Origin: an uncultured Synergistales bacterium
GTDB lineage: Bacteria > Synergistota > Synergistia > Synergistales > Aminobacteriaceae
Assembly (NCBI GenBank): GCA_905234075.1
Contig: CAJOGI010000012.1
Location: forward strand, 1 to 36,423
DNA length: 36,423 bases
Direction: 5' to 3'
In this document: positions 21,230 through 29,986 of the stretch, piece by piece
How positions within the stretch are numbered: the first letter of the stretch is position 1
Layout of the letters: each line of letters starts with the position of its first letter
Notes under the pieces: generated by a model
Told to the model about the DNA's origin: nothing
Seen by the model: only the letters and a program-made list of their open reading frames with translations
Databases searched by the model: none
Translations under genes and position numbers: made by a program

Positions 21230-24157
21230 ATGCGCAAAAAATTTTCGGCGTTGATTTTAATTTTTTTGCTGGCCGTGTGTTCGGCTTCATACGCCGCTAC
21301 AACTGACAACACTAACACAAATTACACTAACTACAGCAATTCCGACCCGTTTCACCTTTCTTTAGGCCGAGCCTCCGGGAATATCATAAGCCAAGATGTT
21401 GCGGATTATATCCATTCGCTTTACGGCTACGGAGACACGGACTTTTTTTATCAGTTACGAGACATAACGGGCGCGAGCAGGACTTCAAAAGTTGCGGGTC
21501 CCCAATGGTTTGCTACGGTCTATGAAAATTATTCGTCGCTCTTTCCGACAGTAACGACTACGACCACGACGACTTATAACACGACGAGAAAGCGTAATAA
21601 CACCGATTCAACAACTACGAGAGGACCTTATCGGCGCACGATGGGCGGAGAGATTGACGAAGTTCCTTTTTCGGCTATAGGCGATCTGCTTGACGGATTT
21701 AATTTTGTTTTTGCCGAAGAGCCTGAACCTTATCAGGCGTGGCTCAATAGAAATATAATTGACAGCCGCGACTATGACGTGTTCCCGGATCCTTTAGAGA
21801 CTTTGTGCGTAATCACGAGCAACGGCAGAGCAGCTTTCAACGTAAAATTTGCAAATCCTTTTGCGCGTCATTTTCCTTTCTGGTGGAACTGGAAGCCGAC
21901 AACCCTCGCCAAAAGAGGCTACTGGTGGCAGAATAATTACAACTGGCGCGACACGGGATTTTATACTGTTGAGCCGGTCGCGTATATTTATGACACGACT
22001 GACAAAGAAATTATGACACGCGGCTCTACAGGGCTATATGAAAAAATTTACGATGTCGTAACTTCTTACGATGTAGTCTCCGGCGACAACACGAACTACC
22101 GCTATCTTATCAATGACACGTCGGGAAATACTTTATATACTTCGTCAGGCGATATTAGCAGCGACTATTATTTAATCGTTTCGGGCGATACTGTTGCGTG
22201 TATTGTGTCGGGCGATGAAATTTATGACGCTTCTAAAAATTTGCTTTACACTCAGGAAAAAACATTAGCGAGCGGCGGAACGACCGACAGCAGATATATT
22301 TATCTCTGCGAGGTCCGAAGCATTGCCGAGATAATTACGATTGACGGCCTCAATGATTATGATTACACCGTCAGAATTACACCGACAACGGAGCGCGAGG
22401 TTGCCTCAAATAATTATCTCAATGCTAAGATAAATATATTAACTGACAGCGAAAATTTCGGCAGCACTCTCGGCTATATAACTTTCAAGCAGAGAGCAAG
22501 TTTTATGCCGGGCTATACAAATTTCCGCGAGGCCTCACCGATACCGTTTGTTATTGCGAATGTCTCTGACGGAAACGCCGCCGATAATCCTTTAATTTTC
22601 GACATGACAGTCTTTGACCCGGAAAATAACAACAGGCCCGTTAAACGCATAAAATTTGAATGGGACGCTCAGACCGACAAGCCCGACCAGGATTTAGGGA
22701 CGTTCTTCACGATGACCCCTATAAACGCGACGACAACAAAAATTTATAACCTTGAGACTAAAATTACGAACAGGACGGGCACACGCTACGAGCTCTACCG
22801 CTACGACAGAATAACGCCGGGCAGCGGAAGTTTTGTCAGCATTCTTCCAAAGTGCTGGAAATTTGATTTAACGCCGGATATTTATGGAACACTGCCGGAA
22901 AGTTTTTTGCTTGACGCTCACAGCCAGATAGCTCCGGGACTTGTTACTGTTTACGATGAAAGCATCGGGCCTGGCTACGGAAATATTGACATGGCAAGCG
23001 ACACAAGCGCGTCTTTCAGGCTCTACGAATATGAAAGCGCGAACCCGAAATCTTTGAGGCTGAATTATAAACGTGTTGCCGGTATGCAGGTCGCAGGCGG
23101 TTATGTTTCAAGAGTCATGCCGAATACAACGCTTAATACTGCGGCCGACGAAGAAGAGGTTGTAACAATTAGCGATGACCTTGTAAGCGTTCAGACTTTC
23201 TCGATGTATTTTACTGACGTAATAAATAATCAGGATCAGACGGAACAAGAAATTAAATCGCTTACCGGGAAAACTCCCGTTATGGCAGATTACAGGGTGG
23301 ACGGCACAATAACACCCCGTTATACTTACATAAATTCTTCAGCTTTGAATGCGTTTTCAATAAGTCAGGCCGTGCCGGGCGACGAGACTGGAGTTAATTC
23401 TTACCTTCTCGCTAACCGTGTGTCTTATGACGAAATCGCAATTTACGCGGAGACAGAAAGCGGCGATGTAGATTCATCTGACATTGTCGAAGTGAAATAT
23501 ACGACAGATTCATCTAACAATATGGCCGTTCAGCCGATCTCAGTCCGAATGAAAATTTCAAGAGAGAGCCAGCTCCTTAGCGGCATATGGGAAGAACTTG
23601 ACGCAGCGGAAAATTCTCAAGCCCTCTTTGATACTTTTGCGAAGGCCGGAACCGTCTTTGTACGCTCGTCAGCAACTTCGGAATACGACGCGGATTTATT
23701 CAAGGCAATTTCTAACAAAGGCAGCTCGCTCGGAGTTACTCCTAAAGACTGCGTGAACATGTTTATATACGAAGATTATTTGTATATTGATTTTATGATT
23801 TTCATGGCGGACGCTGTGAGCAAGAACACGGGCAAAACGGCTTTTGTAGAAATTTTTGAAGATGACGGAGTTCCCTATATTCTCATCGGCGACGGCAACA
23901 TTGACAAACGTTTTGAACTTACGTTTTATGTATCATCGCCGAATGTCAATACGGGCGGTTCTTCTTACACTACGCAGAGCACAGCAGGCACGACGGGCAG
24001 AACAACAACGACAACGACAAAAACTTCATCGGGGCTGGGCGGCAGCGGCGGAGGCTGTGATTTAGTTAGGAGTGAGGACTTAGGAGTTAGGAATTTTTTA
24101 TTTTTGTTATTGCTCCTTTATTTTTCTCTCAGCTCTAAGGTTTTAAGAAAGAAATAA
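21230..24157 (+). CDS. Large secreted protein with Synerg-CTERM-like sorting tail
   Basis: 975 residues. A signal peptide (1-22, basic start, hydrophobic core, cleavage after SYA) precedes a Thr-rich stretch (about 105-125) and a Trp/aromatic-rich segment (FPFWWNWK, GYWWQNNYNW, about 218-245). A long beta-rich-looking region follows with repeated VSGD/SSGD motifs (about 283-335). A second Thr-rich linker leads to GGSGGGC (Cys943), a hydrophobic segment (about 953-968) and a basic end (KVLRKK). Glycine-rich GGGC plus TM plus basic tail is the pattern of the Synerg-CTERM sorting signal of Synergistota, so it is probably surface-exposed. The function is unknown. GGGAGATGAG at 21211 precedes ATG. 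A TTAGGAG-type repeat is translated inside the sorting signal. Confidence 0.85.
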   Translation: MRKKFSALILIFLLAVCSASYAATTDNTNTNYTNYSNSDPFHLSLGRASGNIISQDVADYIHSLYGYGDTDFFYQLRDITGASRTSKVAGPQWFATVYENYSSLFPTVTTTTTTTYNTTRKRNNTDSTTTRGPYRRTMGGEIDEVPFSAIGDLLDGFNFVFAEEPEPYQAWLNRNIIDSRDYDVFPDPLETLCVITSNGRAAFNVKFANPFARHFPFWWNWKPTTLAKRGYWWQNNYNWRDTGFYTVEPVAYIYDTTDKEIMTRGSTGLYEKIYDVVTSYDVVSGDNTNYRYLINDTSGNTLYTSSGDISSDYYLIVSGDTVACIVSGDEIYDASKNLLYTQEKTLASGGTTDSRYIYLCEVRSIAEIITIDGLNDYDYTVRITPTTEREVASNNYLNAKINILTDSENFGSTLGYITFKQRASFMPGYTNFREASPIPFVIANVSDGNAADNPLIFDMTVFDPENNNRPVKRIKFEWDAQTDKPDQDLGTFFTMTPINATTTKIYNLETKITNRTGTRYELYRYDRITPGSGSFVSILPKCWKFDLTPDIYGTLPESFLLDAHSQIAPGLVTVYDESIGPGYGNIDMASDTSASFRLYEYESANPKSLRLNYKRVAGMQVAGGYVSRVMPNTTLNTAADEEEVVTISDDLVSVQTFSMYFTDVINNQDQTEQEIKSLTGKTPVMADYRVDGTITPRYTYINSSALNAFSISQAVPGDETGVNSYLLANRVSYDEIAIYAETESGDVDSSDIVEVKYTTDSSNNMAVQPISVRMKISRESQLLSGIWEELDAAENSQALFDTFAKAGTVFVRSSATSEYDADLFKAISNKGSSLGVTPKDCVNMFIYEDYLYIDFMIFMADAVSKNTGKTAFVEIFEDDGVPYILIGDGNIDKRFELTFYVSSPNVNTGGSSYTTQSTAGTTGRTTTTTTKTSSGLGGSGGGCDLVRSEDLGVRNFLFLLLLLYFSLSSKVLRKK
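24062..24101 (+). repeat. TTAGGAG-type repeat inside the sorting signal
   Basis: GTTAGGAGTGAGGACTTAGG continues into GAGTTAGGAATTTTTTA. Translated in frame it gives LVRSEDLGVRNFL, placing about ten charged or polar residues between GGGC and the hydrophobic segment. A fragment of the family in the reverse sense follows the stop codon (24160-24177). Confidence 0.85.
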
Positions 24158-24202
24158 AATCCTCCTTCCTAACTCTAAAAAATTTCTCGTTATTTTTTCG
24201 CA

Positions 24203-24230
24203 TTCACATAAAAAAATCATGCTGTATAAT
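24203..24230 (+). promoter_or_regulatory. Promoter of the lipoprotein gene
   Basis: TTCACA (24203-24208), 16-base spacer, TATAAT (24225-24230). It lies in the 164-base gap after the Synerg-CTERM gene and about 92 bases before the next ATG. Confidence 0.6.
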
Positions 24231-24321
24231 GCAAGAGAGTTTTTATTTAATTCATAAATTTTTCACCCATCGGTAATTTTTTCATGAAGGCAAAAATTTA
24301 CAAACGAAAGGAAATTTTGAA

Positions 24322-25080
24322 ATGCTGCGAAAAAAGATTTCAGCGTTATTAGTTTTATTTTTCTCGTTCATTTTGATTACTTCGTGCGAGGCAGCGAGCA
24401 AAGCACCTGAAGACCCGGTACTCAAGGCATGGTCTCACGAGAATGAATATACTACCGAAGACCAGTCGCTCAAATTAAAAATTACGTATTATTCAAACGA
24501 ATACGTCGAGGCTCTTATCAATTCCGAAGCAGAAAGAAATTTGTGGACGAATGATGAAATGGAAAACTATAAATATACGCTCCTGAAAAATCTAAATCTT
24601 GCGGAGTCAATCCCTTTTCATGTCGATATGTACGTCAGGGGAATACCGATGTACGCAGGCCCTTTTGACAAGCATATAACAATGATGGTAGGCAAGAAGA
24701 AATATGAGCCGATCGATTACGAAAAGCGTTTTAATTTCAAAATAATCGGCCAGCGCGACGGCATGGTATTTTTTCCGCGCTATGACCCTAAGACCGGCAA
24801 AGAAGTTCTTGAGGGCGCAAAGGACGTAAGAATAGTTTTTGACAGTGCAGTAAGCCACGCACTTGACACAGGGACCGATGTAGTTTACATCTGGGATTTG
24901 AATAAAGACAGGGGCAAAATTTCTGCTGGGAAGGCCGTGAACAGGCTTGAGGCTGACAGATTAATTAAAAGGTCTGATAAACTTAAAGCTGAACGAGAAG
25001 CACTGCAAAAGCAGATTGACGCACTTAATAAAGAATATGACGAAGTAAATTCGCGCATCGACGAATTACAAGCGCAATAA
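24322..25080 (+). CDS. Putative lipoprotein with C-terminal coiled coil
   Basis: 252 residues, family not recognised. A basic N-terminus and hydrophobic core end in LITSC, a good lipobox, so Cys22 is probably lipidated and the protein anchored to a membrane. Residues about 30-205 form a mixed domain containing MYVRGIPMYAGPFDKHITMMVGKKKYEPIDYEKRFNFK. The last ~40 residues (KLKAEREALQKQIDALNKEYDEVNSRIDELQ) form a coiled coil. AAAGGA precedes ATG 24322. The pfkA gene follows after 36 bases, so co-transcription with pfkA and rho is possible, but no functional link is evident. Confidence 0.8.
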   Translation: MLRKKISALLVLFFSFILITSCEAASKAPEDPVLKAWSHENEYTTEDQSLKLKITYYSNEYVEALINSEAERNLWTNDEMENYKYTLLKNLNLAESIPFHVDMYVRGIPMYAGPFDKHITMMVGKKKYEPIDYEKRFNFKIIGQRDGMVFFPRYDPKTGKEVLEGAKDVRIVFDSAVSHALDTGTDVVYIWDLNKDRGKISAGKAVNRLEADRLIKRSDKLKAEREALQKQIDALNKEYDEVNSRIDELQAQ

Positions 25081-25116
25081 AAGCAGTAATAATAAAGAAA
25101 GGGAGTAGTTATTATT

Positions 25117-26082
25117 ATGATCAAGATGGATCGTATCGCTGTACTAACGAGCGGGGGAGACTCGCCCGGCATGAACGCCGCAATACGTGCGGTTGCCCGC
25201 ACCTGCATGTTCAACGATAAAGAGTGCATCGGCGTGAGACGCGGTTATGAGGGTCTAATTGAAGGCGATTTCATACCTTTGGACCGTGCGGCAGTCGGCG
25301 GCATAATTCATCACGGCGGAACAATTCTCAAGACGGCACGCTCTGAACGTTTCAAAACACCAGAAGGGCGCGAAGAGGCTCTCGAAAAAATGAAAGAGGC
25401 CGGGATTGACGGTCTTGTCGTAATCGGCGGCGACGGTTCTTTTCACGGCGCAAAGGCTCTTCACGATTTAGGCTTCCCGACAATCGGAATACCCGGAACA
25501 ATCGACAACGACATCACCGGCACTGACGAGACAATAGGCTTTGATACTGCGGTCAATACGGCTCTCGATGCTATCATGAAGCTGCGCGACACCGCCTCAA
25601 GCCATGAAAGATTGTTTGTCGTCGAAGTCATGGGACGCAACGCAGGATTTTTAGCCCTCGAAGTCGGAGTAGCTACGGGCGCGGAATATGTCGTCGTCCC
25701 GGAACTTCCGTTGAGCATCGGAGAATTGACAAAGCGTCTTAAAAGTTCATACGCCGAACACAGAAGCCACACGCTTATAATTTTGGCTGAAGGTGTCATG
25801 ACAGCGGCCGAAATGCGCGAACAGCTCCAGGACGCGGGCGGCTATGACGCAAGAGTTACTGTTTTGGGCTACATTCAGCGCGGCGGACACCCAACGTCTT
25901 TTGATGTTGTTCTTGCTACGAGAATGGGCGCGTTTGCCACTGAAAATTTAATGATTGGCAAGTCCGGCATGATGGTCGGAAATATAAATCACAAGCTCGT
26001 TTTGAGTCCTCTTGAAAGAGCTTGGAGCGAACATAAATCATTAAGCCCGGAAATGTTGAGCTTAATGAACAAGATGAATTAA
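25117..26082 (+). CDS. pfkA: ATP-dependent 6-phosphofructokinase
   Basis: 321 residues, the standard length of bacterial PfkA. It phosphorylates fructose 6-phosphate to the 1,6-bisphosphate in glycolysis. TSGGDSPGMNAAIR (11-24) binds ATP phosphates. GGDGS (104-108) and PGTIDND (126-132) carry the two glycines that mark ATP use; pyrophosphate-dependent forms have GGDD and PKTIDND. The Asp of TID is the catalytic base. GRNAG and the C-terminal LGYIQRGGHPTSFD are also conserved. GGGAG lies 11-13 bases before ATG 25117; ATG 25126 is an alternative start. It follows the lipoprotein gene and is ended by a hairpin at 26088-26136. Confidence 0.97.
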   Translation: MIKMDRIAVLTSGGDSPGMNAAIRAVARTCMFNDKECIGVRRGYEGLIEGDFIPLDRAAVGGIIHHGGTILKTARSERFKTPEGREEALEKMKEAGIDGLVVIGGDGSFHGAKALHDLGFPTIGIPGTIDNDITGTDETIGFDTAVNTALDAIMKLRDTASSHERLFVVEVMGRNAGFLALEVGVATGAEYVVVPELPLSIGELTKRLKSSYAEHRSHTLIILAEGVMTAAEMREQLQDAGGYDARVTVLGYIQRGGHPTSFDVVLATRMGAFATENLMIGKSGMMVGNINHKLVLSPLERAWSEHKSLSPEMLSLMNKMN

Positions 26083-26087
26083 TAACA

Positions 26088-26136
26088 AGCAGGAGTTAGG
26101 AGTTAGGAATTTTTCCTGCTCTTAATTCTTTTTTCT
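26088..26136 (+). terminator. Hairpin terminator after pfkA with TTAGGAG repeat in its loop
   Basis: AGCAGGA (26088-26094) pairs with TCCTGCT (26114-26120). The 19-base loop is two repeat units (GTTAGGAGTTAGGA plus TTTT-rich sequence). A T-rich stretch (26127-26133) follows. Stem and position suit a terminator; the long loop is unusual. Confidence 0.55.
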
Positions 26137-26175
26137 ATTCAAATATTTTTATTTTTATATCAAAGGAATGTTTTA

Positions 26176-27729
26176 ATGCCAAGAAAAGCACTATCAAAAG
26201 AAGAAGAATTTGAACAGCAGCATATTGATTACGATGACGTGGAGCCCGATTCATCTCTCTCTGAGGACGATTTAAGAGAAGAAGTTGACGAGATCCAAGA
26301 CGAGAATTACGACATCGAAGAGAACGAAAACGAAAACAGCTACAACGATGTTGATGATGATGTAGAGAGCGAAGAGGAAGATAGCGAAGAAGTCCCTGAA
26401 AGCGACAGCACGGCTGCGGACAGCAGAGGCAGAAACGTTTATAAAAACAAACGCGATGCTAGTCAGCAGCACCCTAAGCCGAAATATACTTATGCTATGC
26501 TCTCATTAAGAAGCATTACGGACTTGAAAAAACTCGCCAAAGAATTTGAAATTAATCTTCCTGTCTCGATACGCAAGGACGATTTAATAATTCTTATTCT
26601 CAAGGCTCAGGCTGAAAAAATGAATTACCGCTTCGGTGGAGGTACGCTAGAAATTTTGCCGGAGAACTTCGGATTTTTACGTCCAAAAGGAATGCTCCCG
26701 ACCGATAGCGACGTTTATTTATCGTCATCGCAGATTAGACGCTTCGGTCTTAGAAACGGCGATGTAATATGGGGCTTGATACGGCCGCCGCGAGATCAGG
26801 AACATTACGAGGCATTATTGAGGGTTGAGACGGTCAATTTCTCTGACCCTGAGCACTCAAGAAAACGTGCAGTATATTCGCAATTAACGCCGATATTCCC
26901 TAATTCAAGATTAAGTCTTGAGTATGACTCTAAAGACTTGGCAACGAGGCTCGTTGATATGTTTGCACCTATAGGCTTGGGACAAAGGGCTCTGCTTGTG
27001 TCGCCGCCGAAGGCCGGAAAAACTACTTTATTAAAACGAATAGCAAAAGCAATCTCGGCGAACTCTCCTGACGTTATCATCATGGCTCTTTTAATTGATG
27101 AACGCCCCGAAGAAGTTACGGATATTTCGCGCTCAATCGACGGCGAAGTCATAGCCTCAACGTTCGACAGACCTGCCGACGAACATATAAGAGTTGCAAA
27201 TTTGGCTCTCGAAAAAGCAAAGAGGCTTGTCGAAGCAAAAAGGGACGTTGTTATTTTGCTTGACTCTATAACGAGGCTCGCACGTGCTTCAAACTTGACG
27301 GTGCCTCCTTCAGGAAGGACTTTATCGGGCGGACTTGACCCTTCAGGATTATATTTCCCTAAAAGATTTTTCGGAGCTGCGAGAAATTTTGAAGAGGGCG
27401 GAAGCCTCACGATAATCGGCACGGCTCTGACTGATACGGGCAGCAGAATGGACGATGTTATTTACGAAGAGTTCAAAGGCACGGGCAATATGGAGCTGCA
27501 TTTATCGAGAAAGCTCGCGGATTTAAGAGTCTTTCCGGCCATAGACATTACTAAATCCGGAACGAGACGCGAAGAGTTATTAATTCCCGAAGAAGAATTA
27601 AAACGGCTCTGGATTTTAAGGAAAAGAATTGCCGGAGTTGATGAGGCCGGCGCACTGAATTTAATTTTAGATAAACTGAAGCAGACAGAAACAAACGCGG
27701 AGTTCTTAAACGCAATAAAACTAGCGTGA
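26176..27729 (+). CDS. rho: Transcription termination factor Rho
   Basis: 517 residues, longer than the ~420 of E. coli Rho because of an acidic, disordered N-terminal extension (about 1-95, mostly Glu, Asp, Asn and Ser). The rest is canonical: the Rho N-terminal helical domain ([14 protein letters not shown]), the cold-shock-like RNA-binding domain (about 150-220, ENFGFLRP), Walker A PPKAGKTT (277-284) and Walker [14 protein letters not shown]. The C-terminal RecA-like ring domain ends in [18 protein letters not shown]. Rho is a hexameric RNA helicase that ends transcription. AAAGGA lies eight bases before ATG 26176. The gene follows the pfkA terminator; its own promoter is not clear. Confidence 0.97.
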   Translation: MPRKALSKEEEFEQQHIDYDDVEPDSSLSEDDLREEVDEIQDENYDIEENENENSYNDVDDDVESEEEDSEEVPESDSTAADSRGRNVYKNKRDASQQHPKPKYTYAMLSLRSITDLKKLAKEFEINLPVSIRKDDLIILILKAQAEKMNYRFGGGTLEILPENFGFLRPKGMLPTDSDVYLSSSQIRRFGLRNGDVIWGLIRPPRDQEHYEALLRVETVNFSDPEHSRKRAVYSQLTPIFPNSRLSLEYDSKDLATRLVDMFAPIGLGQRALLVSPPKAGKTTLLKRIAKAISANSPDVIIMALLIDERPEEVTDISRSIDGEVIASTFDRPADEHIRVANLALEKAKRLVEAKRDVVILLDSITRLARASNLTVPPSGRTLSGGLDPSGLYFPKRFFGAARNFEEGGSLTIIGTALTDTGSRMDDVIYEEFKGTGNMELHLSRKLADLRVFPAIDITKSGTRREELLIPEEELKRLWILRKRIAGVDEAGALNLILDKLKQTETNAEFLNAIKLA

Positions 27730-27767
27730 AATTAATTCATTATATAGAAAATTTTTAGAAAGGCAGG

Positions 27768-29006
27768 TTGTTAGACTTGCGCGGAAAAATTTTGTCCCAA
27801 GCTGAAAAACTTGAGGGCTTAATGATTGATACACTGACGCGTCTTTGCAAAATTCCCGCAATTTCTCCTCACAACGGAGGAACGGGCGAGGACGCAAAAA
27901 TCGCAGAGCTTGAGAAAATTATTCACGAGCTTGGCTTAGATGAGAAAGCTAAAATAAAAATCGAGTACGTTGACGACGAAAAAGCCGTAAGTAAAAAAAG
28001 GCCGTCATTATTTCTTGAATATCCCGGCAAAAAATTACAGCGGCTTTGTATTCTCACTCACGTTGATATAGTTCCAGAAGGCGACAGAAATTCTTGGACG
28101 CTCGATCCTTTTCAGCCGGAGATCAGGGGCTCAAGGCTCTACGGGCGCGGTGTCAGCGACAACGGCACGGGCTTGGTCTCGTCATTATTCGCGCTGAAGG
28201 CTTTATTAAATGCCGGCGTTGAACCTGAATACACTGTTAATTTAGCGTTCGTTGCCGACGAAGAAATGGGAAGTCATTACGGGCTTGAGGCATTGCTTGA
28301 GAGAAATTTATACAGGTCTGATGATTTGGTCGTTGTGCCTGACAGCGGAAATGATGCTGGAGATTTTATCGAGATAGCAGAAAAAGCCGACTGGAAATTA
28401 AAATTTACCGTGATCGGAAAACAAGTCCACGCGGCCCTGCCTCATACGGGAATTAACGCCTGTCGGGCTGCCAACATTCTCGCTTATGAAGTTGATGAAG
28501 CACTGCACAAAGCATTTCCCGAAGAAGATAAAACTTTTGCCCCTCCGTTCTCAACTTTTGAGCCTACCCGGAGATTTGCCAACGTTCCTAACACGAACAC
28601 AGTACCGGGCCGGGAAGTTTTTGAATTTGACTGCCGCGTTCTGCCGAGCGTGTCGCTTGACGAAGCATTTAACATTGTCGAAAAAATCCGCAAAGATACA
28701 GAAATAAAGACCGGCGCAAAAATTGAATTAACCGTGAGCCGCAATGACGCTGCACCCGTTACAAGCCCGGACAGTGAAGTCGTGAAACTTTTAGTAAAAA
28801 GCATTAACGAAGTTCTTAACATTGAACCTAAAACCGGCGGCATAGGCGGAGGAACTTTCGCGGCACTTTTCAGACGCAAGGGGATTCCTGCGGTCGTGTG
28901 GAGCCAAGAGTGCGGCGGCGTTGCTCATCAGCCCGACGAGTTCACAGAAATAAACTACATCGTAAATAATGCAAAAGTTTTTGCTTTAATGATGATGGGA
29001 ATGTGA
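27768..29006 (+). CDS. M20 family metallo-hydrolase (peptidase/deacylase)
   Basis: 412 residues of the M20/DapE/ArgE superfamily, cytoplasmic di-zinc enzymes that cleave small peptides or acyl-amino acids. Metal-site motifs: LTHVDIVPEG (His), GRGVSDNGTG (bridging Asp), FVADEEMGSHYG (catalytic Glu-Glu pair), VVPDSG, and the C-terminal CGGVAHQPDEF (His). The dimerisation domain lies between about residues 205 and 320. The start is probably TTG 27768, with AAAGG at 27759-27763; TTG 27777 is an alternative. It could be a peptidase in amino-acid catabolism or a desuccinylase. It is convergent with the Hsp70-like gene, only five bases away. Confidence 0.88.
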   Translation: MLDLRGKILSQAEKLEGLMIDTLTRLCKIPAISPHNGGTGEDAKIAELEKIIHELGLDEKAKIKIEYVDDEKAVSKKRPSLFLEYPGKKLQRLCILTHVDIVPEGDRNSWTLDPFQPEIRGSRLYGRGVSDNGTGLVSSLFALKALLNAGVEPEYTVNLAFVADEEMGSHYGLEALLERNLYRSDDLVVVPDSGNDAGDFIEIAEKADWKLKFTVIGKQVHAALPHTGINACRAANILAYEVDEALHKAFPEEDKTFAPPFSTFEPTRRFANVPNTNTVPGREVFEFDCRVLPSVSLDEAFNIVEKIRKDTEIKTGAKIELTVSRNDAAPVTSPDSEVVKLLVKSINEVLNIEPKTGGIGGGTFAALFRRKGIPAVVWSQECGGVAHQPDEFTEINYIVNNAKVFALMMMGM

Positions 29007-29011
29007 AATTT

Positions 29012-29986
29012 TTAGCTCTCGTTCCTGATTTCTTTTATAAGATTTTCCATGAGGGTGATTAGAGCCGGATCGTTTGTGAAAATTCCTTCGGCCTTCTTGA
29101 AAAGAAAATATAGTCTGTCTTTTTGTCTGCGCGTCAATAACTCCTCAAGCTCAATTAATTTTCCGCGCAGCTCCAAAATTTTTGAAGCCGCCGCAGTTTT
29201 TTCTGCTCTCCTGTTTTCGGGGAACGAACGCGCCTTCAACGCCGCTCCGTGTGCAATTAAATCAGCATTGAACTCCGTATGAATATTTAATCCGCTGAAA
29301 ATTTTTTTTATCAGTGGAATTTCAGAACAGCCGCCGGTCATAATAATTTTCTTAGGGCTATAGCAGTCTATAAACCTCTCGACCGTATGCAGAGCACGCT
29401 TGACGGTAAAATATATCAGCCTCTCAAAATCATCGCGCATTATGCAAATATCGCGCCATATTACGAAGTCGTTAAAAGAAAGATTGATTTTTATTTTCTC
29501 GGCATGGCAGAGCAAAATTTTTTCTTCGATTAAATTCAGCGTAAATCTTTCAGAGAGCCACTGCGCGAAAACGTCATCAAATTTATTTCCAGAAATGTCA
29601 TTAAAAACTTCGTTGTCTAAAATTTTTTTATTCTCGTCAAAAATTATTATGTCGCTCTTTGACGCGCCGAAATCATACACGATCACACGGGCATTTTCAT
29701 TAAGGGCACCGGCCATAGCCTCGTGAGAAGTTATTAAATCAATTTTTTTGAAGCCGGATTTTTTAGCGTCAAAAATAATATCGCCGTGCTGTTTGCCCGT
29801 GAGGTTTTCAGGGAGTGCAATAACGCAGGAAAAAACAGGCTCGTCAAAAAAAACTTCGCTCTCTTCACGAAGTTTCAGAAGGTTAAAACCTTCAAGCCCT
29901 GCGATTTTTTTGCCGCCGTAAGAAATTTTAGAAGTATGGCTTCCGGCATCAATCCCGACGCTTGCATTCAAGTCTGTCATAGACAC
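29012..29986 (-). CDS. Hsp70-like ATPase without substrate-binding domain
   Basis: 324 residues in the actin/Hsp70 fold: phosphate-1 loop VGIDAGSHTSK (10-20), phosphate-2 loop VYDFGASKSDIIIF (103-116), ISGNKFDDVFAQWL (131-144, like the GGxDFD segment of DnaK) and adenosine motif IIMTGGCSEIPLIKK (about 213-227). After the ATPase only a short helical tail (EKTAAASKILELRGKLIELEELLTRRQKDRLYFLFKKAEG) remains; the beta-sandwich substrate-binding domain of DnaK is absent. The start is GTG 29986 or ATG 29980; both lie inside the end of mtaB (up to 38-base overlap), so translation is probably coupled. A specialised chaperone or assembly ATPase is likely; its client is unknown. Confidence 0.82.
   Translation of the reverse strand: MSMTDLNASVGIDAGSHTSKISYGGKKIAGLEGFNLLKLREESEVFFDEPVFSCVIALPENLTGKQHGDIIFDAKKSGFKKIDLITSHEAMAGALNENARVIVYDFGASKSDIIIFDENKKILDNEVFNDISGNKFDDVFAQWLSERFTLNLIEEKILLCHAEKIKINLSFNDFVIWRDICIMRDDFERLIYFTVKRALHTVERFIDCYSPKKIIMTGGCSEIPLIKKIFSGLNIHTEFNADLIAHGAALKARSFPENRRAEKTAAASKILELRGKLIELEELLTRRQKDRLYFLFKKAEGIFTNDPALITLMENLIKEIRNES

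Noticed and set aside
25117-26082. Pyrophosphate-dependent phosphofructokinase
   Set aside because: GGDGS and PGTIDND carry glycines at the two diagnostic positions, which indicates ATP use.
26805-27422. 205-residue open frame antisense to rho
   Set aside because: It is a shadow of the rho coding frame, with no ribosome binding site or recognisable protein features.
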